Shown piece after piece: positions 12,678-25,230 of a stretch of DNA of 64,000 nt; positions within the stretch are counted from its first letter, which is position 1, and each line of letters opens with the position of its first letter. Source of the DNA: Pseudoscleropodium purum (taxonomy: Eukaryota; Streptophyta; Bryopsida; Hypnales; Brachytheciaceae); contig OZ017802.1 in the NCBI GenBank assembly GCA_963969395.1, positions 8,682,501 to 8,746,500 of the forward strand, read 5' to 3'. The notes below the pieces were generated by a model. It saw only the letters and a program-made list of their open reading frames with translations. It did not search any database and had not been told where the DNA came from. The position numbers were made by a program, and so were the translations under genes.

Positions 12678-13682
12678 TGGATCTGCTCCATGAGTGTGTT
12701 TTTTGTTCTGTCGGGAGTGGTCTGAGGCAAGGTAGTAGTAGGACCTTCCGTTCCTTTCCCAGACCCAATTTTCGTGTAAAAGTGCGCCGAAATCTTCCCA
12801 TGCACATTTTTCTCGACCGCAAATCCCAAAAGCATATGTTTGACTATTCATAGCCTTCTTTGTGGTTCATGTTTAGACACCTTGGAAGGTCCTTTGAGGA
12901 GGTAGGCTATAGTTAGGTACCAACTCAAGATTGTTGTTTGTTTGGATGTAGACTAGTGTAGGATCTGTTTGAGAGGGAGGAGGGCCTTCTCCCTTTCCCA
13001 ACACCAATTTTGTGTCCTATGAAAGTACGCCAAAATCTTCCCGTGTAGACTTTTCCCCCAACCTCAAATCCAAACATATATATTGACTATTCATAGCCTT
13101 GTTTGTGGGTCATGCTGAGATCCCTTGCAAGGTCTACTGAGAAGGTAGGATATAGTTAGGTATCAACTCAAGATTGTTATTTGTTCGTACGTATATTAGT
13201 GAAGGATCTATTTGAGCTAGAGGAAGGACGGCCTTCTCCCTTTCCCAACATCAATTTGATGTCCTATGAAAGTACGCCCAAATCTTCCCATGCATGCTTC
13301 TTTTTATCCCAAATCCAAATGTATATATTGATTATTTATGGCCTTGTTTGTGGTTCATGTTGGGATACTTTGCAAGGTCTATTGAGAAGCTAGGATATAG
13401 TTAGGTATCAACTCAAGATTGTTGTTTGACATATATATACTAGTATAGGGTTTGTCTGTGGAAGGAGGACCTTCCATTCCTTTCCCAAACCCGATTTTTG
13501 TGTCCTACAAAAGTATGCCAAAATCTTTCTATACAGACTTTTTTGCGATCTCAAATCCAAACGGATAGATTGACAACTGATCCTTGTTTGCGGGTCATAT
13601 TTAGACACCTTACAAGGGCTATTGTGAATACAAGAAATAGTGAGGTATCAACTCAAGTTTGTTATTTCTATGTATACTAGTG
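12678..13682. repeat. Four tandem units of ~240 bp (diverged)
   Basis: Units begin at about 12678, 12961, 13204 and 13448 with GGATCTG, GGATCTG, GGATCTA and GGGTTTG. Each then carries a TTCCCAAC or TTCCCAGACCC block, GTACGCC-AAATCTTCCC, GACTATTCATAGCC, a GGTCATG or GGTTCATG block, TATAGTTAGGTA.CAACTCAAG, and ends near TAGTGTA or TAGTGAA. Spacing is about 283, 243 and 244 bp; the first unit has roughly 40 extra bases near its start. Multiple mismatches show it is not recent. The frames in it are not conserved as protein between units. Confidence 0.85.
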
Positions 13683-15881
13683 TGCCATGTAATGTTGCCA
13701 CAACTATTAGTATGCCATTTGTGATTGTTATAAAATTGGAGAATTGGTTCAATCACTTATATGTGTTATAAACTCTAGTCTTTGTATAGTACAAAGAAAC
13801 CAAACCTAAAGACTCACTACACAACTTTGATACATAAATTGAATGCATTATTCTTTTCAACAAATGTTTCAATTGCAAAGGCATTAAGATGTAACAATAG
13901 TTCATGTTGCAACCTATACTCTCCCTACATTTCAAATGCAATTCAATGTTCTCAATTCCAAAAAAATATTCTAATATTGTAAAAGTCAACACCATTTGTG
14001 TGTTTGTCAAATAGTGAATATTTTAAATTCTACAAATGTCAATTTCTTTCAATTTTTGTGTACAAAAATTTGAAATGATGTACTCTAATGTGTTAAGGCA
14101 CAAAAAGTTTTTTTGGAGTTCTAAGAAAAATTTGACAAAATATAAAGTAATTCCAAATTATAGTGTACAAATCCAAATTTTAATCATGGCTAACTTTGAA
14201 ATTAATTTTCTTTCACGTCACAACTAATTTTTTCTTGAAACTTCTATATCAATGTGTTGTATATTACACACTATAACTTTTGTATATTGACTTTTGGAAT
14301 GTGCCCATTGATACTAATGGTATGGTAGTTTTGAATGGAAAAATTCCAAATCCGCACTCAGTTTTGTTCATCGTTGAATATGAACTTTGACAATGCAATA
14401 GAATGTCCTTGACTACCATTGTATAAACATATTTCCCCTATTTCTGAACAATCCCAATGTTTCCTTTGTGTTTTGTTTTTATGAAGAAAACACCAGTATT
14501 TTTTAGTGATGGACAGAGGTGGTAACATTGTTTAACCAGGCAATGGTCTTCCCCATGATGACAGTAAAGGGATTGCGCTTTGCTAGATTCCTCTTGGGGA
14601 ACTTGTGAGATAATTCAAAGATTTGGGTCGGTTGAGGAACCATATAAGACAATTTTATTCACCGTGTCACCTTCCTTTTCCAAGGATGCAAAAGCAACCC
14701 TTGCCTCTCATTGGTAAAAACAATGTTTATTGTGAAGTCTTTTAATTGAAGGCTGTGCCCACCCATATTGTTTGTTATTTTTTTTTTCGCTCACAAACTT
14801 TTACAGAGGACTGAAGTGGGTGGAGTGAGCTTCACCCCCTCTGATTTGATCCAGATTTGCCGCAATTAGCATTGGCTGGGGATGAGCGAGCACAGCACAG
14901 CTGCAGCTGCAGGGCCCCGCCCACCCCCAACATGAGACAAAAGGAGGCGGGAGGATCTGCCAATATCAACTTGCACCAAAAGATGTGAAGCGAACCCCAA
15001 AATATCTCTCCGCCCAAGCTCGCCCTGCCTTCACTTGCCTTGGCTTGCAGGTGCATGTTTTTTCCCTTTGCACGTACACTCGCCCCACTGCCATATGTTG
15101 TCGTTTCTAACATGCTCTTGCACTCATCTTCACAATAGGCAATAGGACCCCCATTTAATTTTTTTTACCTTAAAAATAAATAGTCTCATTCACTTGGGAA
15201 TGATAAAAAAGAAAAAAAAGAAAAAAAGATACTATGGTTGATGACTTCCAAATCTCCCTTGAGTTGAGTTTGTGTCCAGGCAAATGGAACTGTAGCCATT
15301 CAGGGGCTTCAACCACCATTCAATGGCAGGGAAGGTACGGTATGGTACAATGGAAGGGGTTTGGGGGATTTTTTTCAACATAAAGAAAGGTTTACCTTTA
15401 CTGCAAGGGAGTGAAAAGTACAATATAGTAGGTTTTGTTTTCGTTTTGTGTTCAACACAAAAGAAAAGTACAATATGATATAAGTTAAGTTTTTTTACTA
15501 GCAAGCAGGACGGACGGAAATGCACCTTGCTTAGACATTTCGGTGCCCAAGAAAAATTAATAATTTGGATTGCATTCAATAAACAACTTAAAACAGACGG
15601 CACTTTGTTGAAATGAAATGATGATCATCTAAGCTTGTGTGTGAAAGCTGGCTACATGAGCTAGTTGAATAGTATGTCTTGCAATAATGATAATGCTAAC
15701 TTGTACTTCATCCCAAAATGATTTTCCGGGTCCCCTCAAAAGTTTTTTTTGTCCCCAAATGATCTTTTTGATTGCTCAAAAATAATCATTTGTGTTCTTG
15801 AAGGTTCATTGTATCAATAAGTTACTTGAAATCTTTAGAAATGAGTTGAATAACATTATTTTCAACTTTAATCTTGAACAT
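13683..15881. other. Intergenic DNA with a GC-rich patch at ~14.8-15.1 kb
   Basis: The segment 14820-15110 is distinctly GC-rich, containing a CAGCTGCAGCTGCAG palindromic tract near 14900, then falls back to AT-rich DNA. Frames at 14832-15113 (-) and 15232-15603 (-) are low-similarity chance ORFs. A poly-purine stretch lies at about 15207-15228. Confidence 0.45.
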
Positions 15882-15965
15882 TTTGTGCAACTAGAAGATT
15901 ATCTTGTCCAACTCGAAGATTACTTTGTTCAACTAGAAGATCATTTTGTCCAGCTCAAAAATCAT
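15882..15965 (+). repeat. Four 21-bp tandem units encoding heptads FVQLEDY
   Basis: The frame 15792-15995 contains four consecutive seven-residue units: FVQLEDY, LVQLEDY, FVQLEDH, FVQLKNH. The units differ at the DNA level chiefly at third codon positions (GTG/GTC/GTT/GTC for V; CTA/CTC/CTA/CTC for L; CAA/CAA/CAA/CAG for Q), the pattern left by selection on protein sequence. The hydrophobic spacing would suit a short amphipathic helix. The frame has no ATG before the repeat, since it opens with GTG, and no recognisable domain. It may be a relict exon or a coincidence of a short array. Confidence 0.55.
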
Positions 15966-16480
15966 TTTGGAATGGGGAAGAAATATCAACTTTGAAAATT
16001 ATATAAATTTGCAAAGCACACTCATATAGCAAATATGACAATACACTTTAGTATAGATAACATCCAAATAATGTTGTTGACACTATTTTCATGCTATCTC
16101 AAAGGGTTCTCATCTATTTTTTCATCTTACATTTGTCCAAATTTTGTCTACAATTGATACAAATGTTCATACTAATCGTGGCATTCATACAAAATTGGTT
16201 TCAATTAATGTAAGGAGATCTTTCACCATTCAAATTCTTGCACTAATTCAATTAACCATGTGCACCAAGGAACACAATGGTTATAGAGCATCCCTACAAA
16301 GAGTCTCATCTAATATCCTATAGTGGATTCTAGCAAGCCTATAATTTGGAACAATCCATTGTTCTTTCCTCTATAAGATAGGAAGTTTATAAAGCATTTA
16401 AGCTCAAAAAGCATATACCTCTTCAAATGTACACTATTTATACATTTGTTTTTCATTACTTCAACAATGTAAGAATAGCT

Positions 16481-16762
16481 TTAGAAGATTTTCAACTGCA
16501 TTGGAAGGTTGCGAGTTCCTTGGGCTACTAGCGTCAAGGGAACAACCTCACAATAGCCTACAATTGTTGCATGTTATGGCATGGCGATTGCCACATCATC
16601 AATTTTTTTAAATTGTATTTAAAAAAAATTGCATTCTAAATTTTTCAATTTAAGAAACAAACAAATCCAAACTAACAACAGTTGTTCCCAATCTTCCAGA
16701 GAAACAATGTTGGAGGAATAGGTGTGAAATGGCCCTCTAGCCCCCCTCCAAATCTCCTCTAA
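16481..16762 (+). mobile_element. MITE with TTAGAAG / CTCTAA ends, copy 1 (282 bp)
   Basis: The left end is TTAGAAGATTTTC. The right end on the complement is TTAGAGGAGATTTGGAGGG. The interior shares ordered blocks with 41129-41341: TGGC..-GA...TGCCAC.TCAT, then ACAACAG..-GTTCCC, then GAAACAA..TG--GGA. A TA target duplication next to GAAGA...TCYTC is possible. Non-coding. Confidence 0.6.
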
Positions 16763-18359
16763 TGTGTACTTTTGAAGAGGTGGAAACTTTTAGTAATTAA
16801 TGCATTTTAACTTTAAAAACACATGACTAATTTCACAAAGCTCCAAATAACATAAAATGACTGGGATTATACAAATGCCAATTCCTTTTGTCTTTTAAGA
16901 AATATTGAGTAGAAAACATTTCAAGAAGTCTAATCTCCCCAAATTAATTTCCAACTCTTACATGAATACTTTATGGACCTCATATATTATCCCACCTTTG
17001 AGGCTTTATGAAAACAAAAAGTGGCTATAAATCAAGCATATTATCTTTATTAAAAAGAAATGGACTTTGCAACTTCTCCAACCATCCTTCAATAAATAAT
17101 GTCAAATCAGGTCCTTTTAGTGTATTCAAGTTTTGTAGTTTGAAGATTTCTTTGAGGTCACTAATGAGCTTGGCCATCTCCCTCGATGTTTTATGCATCA
17201 TTGAAATGCATGGACTAATAATTAAATGCAATCTTTTGATATAAGTTTGGAGGGATAAATTCATTGGTGAATTGATTCATTATGGGAAATATCACTAATT
17301 ATACTTGATTATGGTTAGTGTATAAATAAAGATTGCCTAAACCTAGATGGGTATATATTTGCAGATGAAAGATTTGTCTACTAGAATTAGACAATTTGAC
17401 TTAATTCCTAAGAGTCCATAGGAAGAAGGCAAATGTAGATGTTGAATTATTTTGCAAAACAAATTATGGCATGAGAATTTAGATATCTTATTAGAGCTTA
17501 AACATCATATTTTTATTTTTACAATTTTTCATTTACTTCCCATCTCTATATAAATTTCACAAATTCAAGTATTAAATTTAAAAATTCATGTTCACTAAAC
17601 AATTTTGTTTTCAAAACCAACATCAAAATAGATATCCAAAGCTTGTTGTAAGAAAATGTTGTATTCATTCTCAGTGGTGATTGCACTTAGAATAGGTACT
17701 CTATTTCCAAATGGAGGTAGTATTTATTTTATTATTTAATTTAAAGAGGGAAGATTTGTGTTGACTATTGGAATTTTAATTCTTTTAAAAAAGAAGCTCT
17801 CATGAAAAATTGAAATCTTACTCACTTAGTGGGATGTTTTAGACATCCTCTCAATTCAAGATGATTTGGGGTATGTTAAACACCTCTATTATCTTTAAAA
17901 ATTGACATGCAAATAACTAACACAATTATTTACCTAATGGTCTAGCTTTCTAAATTTGGATAGTCCATCTTTTTTCACAAAGTTGAGTCAAACTATGTTG
18001 ACCTCAGTAGTTAGTGCCCAAAATTTATTTTCTTCTAACTTCAAACGTTATAATCTTGCAATTCACAAGTTCAAATGGACTGAATTTTTTCCCACAAATT
18101 TTTCTCCAAATATCTATAGTAGTCTAGTACAAATTGGTACAATTGAAAGTCTTCAAAAAAAATTATTTCTATATTTCAATTATACTCAATGCACTAGAAA
18201 GTGATAGTTAAGAATACTTTTGTGTGAAAAATAGTCAAGCAATTTCAGTCATTCAACAAGAAGAAGAACCTTCTAATTGAAGACCATTGACTAACTAATT
18301 GAAGATTCATTCATACACAACATCAAACTATGTTGACTACATTCACTGCATTATTTTGT
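16763..18359. other. AT-rich DNA with fragments of dispersed repeats
   Basis: 16763-16980 is the partner of 11840-12050. 18025-18170 aligns with 38575-38720 (CTAACTTCAAA..TTATAAT, then GTACAAATT.GTACAATT). No gene is recognisable; the complementary frames at 17008-17264 overlap each other and look like chance. Confidence 0.45.
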
Positions 18360-19060
18360 TTTGAGGCCAATGAGTAGCACACACCTTGAGAACACGCAGC
18401 TTCCCATGCTCACACAGTTTAGCAAGCTGAAGAACTTTCACCCATTTTTGTTTTTGTCTCGTCTCGTCATGTAAGTTAAACCCACATACATGCTCATTTC
18501 AATGAGCTTTCGACTTGTTTTCGTACTAGAGTTGACAAAGTTATGCCCAAGGAAATTGTGAGTAGGCTTTTAGTACCTTCACCAAAAGGAACCATTCTAA
18601 CAGAGGAAACCCTCGGCCGGGTTTGTGCTTATCAATGATGATTGATGGAAGTGGTGGGGTTTTCTTTGTTTTTTGTTTTTTTTTGTTTTTCTTGTCATAC
18701 TTTGGCTTTTTCTTCTTATTCTCCTTCAGTTCCTTGTTTGTTTGTTCTCTAGTGTTTTTGTTGCACACAAGAGTTTGGAGCACATGATAGCTGCAGGAAC
18801 GTGTTGAAAGAGTTGAAAGCGGACTCTCTGACATGAATCTGCTAAATTTGAGAAGAAGGCCTGTCCATGTTGGACAGAGGCTTGTTAAGTTAGTCATAAG
18901 TTAAGAAGGTGAAAGATCCGTAGCTTCAGTTCAGGTCCATTGTTTCTGTTCATAAGATACAGTGGGCTCTGGTGCCCATGGAGATAAAGTTAAGTTAGAG
19001 GTGTCAGTGATAAGAAAGGGGAATGGAACAAGAGATGGACCCAGCCAACTTATATACAAA
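18360..19060. other. GC-richer island without a recognisable gene
   Basis: It contains repeated AAGTTA and GTTAAGTTAG words and a T-rich tract at about 18658-18690, whose complement produces a lysine-rich chance frame (18541-18897 -). No domain, splice pair or promoter can be defended. Confidence 0.4.
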
Positions 19061-19063
19061 GTA

Positions 19064-19303
19064 ATACAGTAGTGTGCCTTGTGCTGTTGCCACAGTCAAA
19101 ATAAAAGTAAAAGTAACTTTATAACTTTTAAATTCATAAAAATTTCAAAATTCTGTAACTTTTACATCCATAGGTCCAAACACCACAAAACAAAGCATGT
19201 AAACCCCTCCTCAAGAATTAGAAAGCTTTCCAATGGGACCAAGAATGCAACCTAGGCACCCATGGTCCCAGAGATTTCAATGTAACAAACAAACAAACGA
19301 ATG
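19064..19303 (+). repeat. Dispersed repeat 'GTGTGC...AACAAACAAAC', copy 2
   Basis: Aligned to the copies at 9034 and 27372: AGTGTGCCTTGTGCTGTTGC, CACAGTCAAAATAAAAG, AATTCATAAAAATTTC, an AAAGCATGTAAACCCCTCC block, and a terminal GTAACAAACAAACAAAC. Like the copy at 9034 it sits directly at the right edge of a GC-richer island. Confidence 0.6.
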
Positions 19304-22300
19304 AAAAATAGCCTAATCTAAGGTATGAATCTATGCAAACGGTTAGGGCCAAAGTTGATAACAAGAGGTGGGCCCTCTAATGCACCATCAACCTTGAACT
19401 ACCATCTTTACTTTGTCTACATCTCCAAAATCAATTATGTACTTGTATAGAATAAACTATTTTAAGACCAAACTTTGTTGTTTTGTAACTTTGGTTTATG
19501 GTATCCAAATGTCACATTCTTTTGTGCATAGAAAATCCCCTTTCACTTGCCAATATGAAAATTTGACTTGTCAAATTCTCATCTAGTTTGATTATGATTT
19601 TGCCTCCATCTATTCTCACTAGTTTAAATGAATAGGAATAAATATCTCTACCTTAAACGACAAAGTCTCTAGTATGAATTAATTACTGCTTATGCAAAAA
19701 ACAATGCATCAAACTTCATATTAATTATAATAATGCATACCACATAAGTGCCACATTGGCCACTTCCTACCAAAAACCTCCATAAGAATTCTCCACAAGA
19801 GATAAATTATATTTTTAGTCTTTGTGCGAATGATACATGCATTCAAAAACTAGTAATCCATTCTTTTAGCATTGTTGTTTAGGCACACAAATATCATATT
19901 TGAGCATAGTTTTATGAGTGTTACCAGCTTGTCATTCTTAATGATTTAAAGGTTGATGGCAACAATGAGATTTTAGAAATATTTGCCCCACCCTATACAC
20001 CTACAATAAAGAAAATTGGCCTACTTCATGAACAAATCTTCATAACACCCAAGTGGGCACCAAACTCATTGTCAACACTGCTGTCCAAGGAAACAACAAG
20101 TATAAGGTGCCTCATATGGGTTATGTTAAGCTTATTAGGGGAGGAATGCTTTTCAATTGTTTCCTTTGAATTCACAAGGTTGTTCAACACAATGAACAAT
20201 TACTCAATAATCTAAATCAACAAACAAAGCTTTTAGTAGAATACAAACTGTCTATATATGATTTAGAGTTTTTTAGTAGGATAGAGGAAGTATATGTACT
20301 CACATGTACCGATAGACCAAATATTTTTCTATTTATACACAAGAATACAATTATAACCTAGGAACTTTCATTACTTCTACAAAAAAAATGTTTGAAGGTG
20401 GGCTATTTACCAATTGAAAATCACCCAAAGGTAAGTTATACACTAACTAAGGGCAAAGAGTGGAGAAGAACAAAAAATGGAGGTTGGAGGTGGACAAATG
20501 AGCAATAATGCACAAAAGTAGGAAAGAGTGAAAAAAGGATCACTTTCATTACTTTCAAAGTAGATGGCATTAAAATACAAATCATTGTTTTTGTAAAAAA
20601 AATACAAGTTACTATTCATCCCTTTGATTTTGATTTTTTTAAGAAACAATGATCATGTACAAATGTTCATTTTGGTTACAAGGTTACTCTTTGTATGCAA
20701 GTTGTATTAAATATATATTGAATACATTGAGTGTAAGTGAGAACACATATTTGGATGTGTATTGAAATACATGCACTTTGTATTTAATAACCTTGTCTCC
20801 TACAATCAAAACTTATAAGAATCATAAGTATTCTCATATCAATAAATTCTTTGAAAAATTAGAAGCTTTACTTTGTTCAATATTGTTCCTAGTACAAAAA
20901 GATACTTAAAGGGTATATACACTAATAAACGAGATTTGGGAGGGATAGCTTTTATGGTGACAAATCTTTTTTTTAGTTGTGTGATCAAGTAAAATTTCCA
21001 AAGGCATTCTATGTAGAACTGATTACCACACTTAATTTCATAGTAGAAAGAAATCATAATAATAATAATAATAATAATAAATATTAGCATCATTGTCTAT
21101 TGCAAGACATTTGCAATTTGAAGTCAATTTAAATTTCATTTTTAGCCTTGGTCTAACTTTAGGGTCTCTTGTAAAATGAGATAGGTCATTTATGCCATTT
21201 TGAACCAATAAAAGAATTTACAAATTGAAGCCATGTCCCTTGGTTACATGTGTAAGACCCCTTGATTTTAATTTTGTTTTGCTTAATTGTTTACTATAGT
21301 TATTGTGATGAATGCTATAATCTTCTCAAAAATTGTTTCTATTTCATGCATAGTTCTTTCTAAAATTCATAAGCAATAAATTTTCGTTTCAATTTCATCA
21401 ACAATTGCTCTCCAATTCTCTTCAAAATGCCATTGTTGTATTAATTTGTTTCTTTTCCACTTCTTCAAAAGAAATAATTGGTGCGTAACACACTAGCCTA
21501 AACATAACATGTGTATAGATTAAGGAAATACCTTCATAAATCCTTAAATGATGAGTTATTGATCATTGTAGAAATCCATTGTTTTGGTACAATGTGAACT
21601 ATTGGCTTAAAAAAAATGAAAAGGCATTCATTAGAAGTCAAACTATTATAAATGATCTTCTTCTTCTACACAAAATTTTGAAGATGAATGGTTATACTTC
21701 TATCCTACATGGAGAAATTCTTTGTCATTCATTGGTCAGAAAACGTCCTTAGCGTCATTTATGGGTTAAGAAACCTTGTCATTTTGGTTTCGCCAGTCTT
21801 CTCATAAATAATCTCCCTAGTCTATGCCTCTACCATGGCTATATTTCCATCAATGATAAGAATCTACTTCAGCATTTTTACATCGACCTAGATGAATAGC
21901 ATCACATTGTTTAGCTTGCCCATTGGGATACAGGCCCTGATGTCAACGCTGGATGAAGGAAAAAGGATTCTCACTTGATTCAATCTTGTGCAAATTTGTC
22001 AAAGTGGAGCAATCTTCATTTATTGCGCACAATCAAGTGTGCATCATAAATAAGGTAACCATGCCTATTACCAAGCAGATTTGCTATTATTTAGATACTG
22101 AGTATCTTAAAGAACCTATTTGTCAACTCAGGTATTTTTCAGAGATTGAGAAGTTTGAGAGAAGCCATTTGCAAGTAGAACAAAGACATTTTGACAAGAA
22201 ATGAATTTCTTGTGATTTTTCAAAGTTTGTTGGTACTGTATTGGTAAAGTGTGGATAAATCCTTACTAAACCACTTGTTGACGTGTCCCCTCTTTTCAAG

Positions 22301-22525
22301 TGCATTGATGTGATGCATAAGGATTGCTAAGATTGTGATAATGGGTAGGTGACTAATGCAAATGGGAGAGTTTAGTAGATGTTAGAATTGAGTGACTAAT
22401 AGCATTGGGTTGTTCTACCTTAAACCTAATTGATTTGAGATGGTCTTTTTATTCCCTGGAAGTCCTAGAGTGTGGTTCATTACCAAGATTTAGAATGGTT
22501 GATTGTACTCTACCATCATATTCAT
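19304..22525. other. AT-rich intergenic DNA with an (AAT)n microsatellite
   Basis: An (AAT)n array occupies about 21057-21083. A frame at 21953-22204 (+) reads smoothly as protein but matches no family that I know and lacks splice context. Nothing else is identifiable. Confidence 0.45.
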
Positions 22526-23060
22526 TTACACCCTAGAATCCCATTGTCCCTGTGGGGAAGATCCTTTGGTCTCAATTTTGTCATTATTTTTTGAAACTTT
22601 TTTTAAGATAGAAAACACATTTAACTTTCTAGAAGTATGACTTTTGCTTCAATTGATGTTTGGGACCAAAAGCTTTGCCATCCCAAGTGCAATATGGATT
22701 TTGTCAAGTAGCAAAAAAATCCACAAAAATTTGAAATAAAATTTTGAAAAATTGTTTTTCTTAAATTTATTTTTGTCTACATTAAAAGCTTTGATTCATT
22801 CCATTTGAATTAGTGATGTGAAAGTTACGGAGCTTCTTGTTTTGAAGGCAAGCATAGCACTTTCTTGAGAAAATAATGTATATGATTTGTTTTTTTAATA
22901 AAAATTTAAAAGACAAGGGATTCACACATTCTTATATTAGTCCAATGCAAGATCCTAATGGTTGAACATGAAATTTTTTTTAAAAAATTTGATCTTTGCA
23001 TTAGAAATGGTAGCTTAGAGTGTTTTTTGATGAAAAAAAGCCTTAGAACTTTACCAATTG
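22526..23060 (+). mobile_element. TTAA-type element, internally deleted copy (~535 bp)
   Basis: The head (TTACACCCTAGAATCCCATTG) is a close variant of the head at 61268 (TTAACCCCTAGAGGACCATTG). The following blocks align until the middle, where about 400 bp are missing. The tail near AGTGTTTTTTGATGAAAAAA and CCTTAGAACTTTA corresponds to the end of 61268-62199. Non-coding. Confidence 0.6.
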
Positions 23061-23853
23061 CCCCCTAAAGGACAAGGCATTCAAATTTTGAACAATGGAT
23101 GAATACAAATACATCCCAAGTATGCAAAAAATAGTTTCTCATCCATCATTAAAAAAAAAATTCTTACGCTGATTCTTTAACATTTTTAAGGTTTAGATTT
23201 TGAAGAATTCGATTCGCAAATATTCAATAATTCAAAAGGTACTAATAGGTCTTGTTCCTAAAAATAGCCTTTTCAATTTAAAAAATGACACTTCAAAAAT
23301 GACTCGATTAAAAAAATAAAAATAAAAATCTTCAAAATTACTGTAATTAGAACTTAAGCTTTTGAACGTACAAGGAAAAAAGTTCTTGTAAAAATCACAA
23401 ATATTCAATCTACAATTCAATTTTTGACTTCAAATTTTATTGAAAAATATTGGTTTGTCTACTAGTTGATTGAACCATACAAATTTGATCTATAGATTAT
23501 ACTTTTTTACAATTTTTCTTTGAGAGACATCATTAAATTATTCTTATAAGTTACATTTTATAATACATTTTCACAATTTAGGAAATTTGGCCTACCCCTT
23601 CTTTTTTTTCTTTTCTTTTGACACAAATAAAAGAAACTTCACCCCTTGGTCTTTTGAAATTAAATTAAGGGCCGGTCTTCATGTTTGAATCAGAAAATCA
23701 TCATCAAGTAAGAAAACTCATGCAATAACATACTTGTCGTTCTAAAAGTACCCTTTGTTAATTGATGATGTTGTATGAGTGACATGGTATGTAGAATTGT
23801 AGATTTGAATAATAAGTGGAGCTTGGTGCTTCTTGGATACTACACTCAATTGC
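23061..23853. other. Intergenic gap between two transposons
   Basis: AT-rich, with no recognisable gene. Runs of A and T at 23150-23162 and 23602-23616 are the only low-complexity features. Confidence 0.45.
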
Positions 23854-24733
23854 TTAACCTCTAAAAGACCAAACTGCGTTTTTTGGCAACATAGAAAATT
23901 TGGGTAGGTGCATGTGACTAGAAATTTCTATGTTTTTGGTTCAAATTTTAATAGAAGGTGTTGATGAGGAATATCTTTCATAAGCACTGGATTTCAAGAC
24001 ATTTGGAAATATGAGTCAAAAGTTATAGCCTAATATGTAGTTTGTTTCTCAACTTGGGCAATCTGGTCAGATCTAAAAAAAATCATTTTTTTCAAAAATC
24101 CAAATTTGAAATTGGTTTTTATATTTATATATACATTAAGAGCTTTGAATCATTCCATTTTGATCAATGAGTCAATAAACTTTGAAGTCCTTTATTGAAC
24201 ACAATTTTCAATATTTTGGGAAAAAAATAAAAGTGTTAGTTGAACATTGTTTATTACAACATTGCAACCATAGGGATCGTCATTTTTCAATTCCATGCAT
24301 AAATTGTTAATAATTTAGTATTTTGAACCATTCTCTACATCTTTCTACTTACTATTTTTTCCTATATGTTGTACAATTTCAAATGATCTAAAATTTTTCA
24401 AGCAAGTAGACAACATGCCTTGAAGAATGAATTCAAAGAGTTGTAATCATTTTAAACATTTTTTCATACAAATGTGACCTTGAAAAGGTTCAGCTGCCCG
24501 TTTTTTCGCAGGGACAAAAAAATGATTTTGTCACTCCAAAGGCTAAAATCTTGCAATCTACATGGTGGGAATTTCTGAAATTTTTACTTCATCTTTCCAA
24601 AAAAGTGTACTACAAGATCCTAAAGTTACATGTGTCCAAAAATGTTTGTTTTTTTAATTTTGAAACTTGTATGAGAAATGGCAGTTTGGGAGCGTTTTTG
24701 GCAAAGACATAGTCAAGGAACTTTAGGGGTTAA
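23854..24733 (+). mobile_element. TTAA-ended non-autonomous element, copy (880 bp)
   Basis: The left end is TTAACCTCTAAAAGACCAA. The right end on the complement is TTAACCCCTAAAGTTCC. The interior is collinear with 62196-63151 on the same strand and with 9294-10226 on the opposite strand. No transposase is present. Its right end lies about 500 bp upstream of the RING gene start. Confidence 0.8.
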
Positions 24734-25054
24734 CTAAAGGAAGGTTGTTAATTTGCGGAAGCTTACAAATGACATGAGCATATACTCAGTACTCTTGGGG
24801 ACTTATACTGGGTATCTATACATCTATACTACAATAATATCCAAATGGATCAATATTGGATTAGCACTTGATCCATCTCACTTTTTATTATTTACTTTTT
24901 AAAATGGAGTTTATTTCAAGAGAAAATACTTTGGGGAAGAAGAATTAAAATAAATTACTTTGGTGAAGTAGAACTAAAGTTTAGTAGCTCAATAAAGTAA
25001 AATCAAGACATTTACTAAAGTAAAAGAAGATTTGGTATAGAGGTGAGACTACCA

Positions 25055-25063
25055 TATATATAG
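25055..25063 (+). promoter_or_regulatory. Possible TATA box of the RING-H2 gene
   Basis: A TATATATAG word lies about 170 bp before the ATG of the RING gene, and a second AT-rich TATA stretch follows at about 25113-25124. Placement would suit a transcript with a leader of roughly 100-140 bases. AT-rich DNA makes such words common, so this is only a candidate. Confidence 0.25.
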
Positions 25064-25230
25064 AGAGAAGCTAGCATTTCAAAATGAAGTTATTTGAATT
25101 TGTATGTTTGATATATATATTATATTAAAGGAGTTTTTTTGTCTCTTCTTTGGATTCCTTTTAGAATTGTATTCTTTTTTAAATATCATTTGAATTCTCT
25201 ACTATATTATAGAACAAAGGGAGTTTTGAA

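Noticed and set aside
13753..14010. An 85-codon minus-strand frame
   Set aside because: Cysteine/tyrosine/isoleucine-rich, as expected of AT-rich random DNA, and opposed by a frame of similar length.
18541..18897. A 118-codon lysine-rich frame on the minus strand
   Set aside because: The lysine block is the complement of a T-rich low-complexity tract, and no domain is present.
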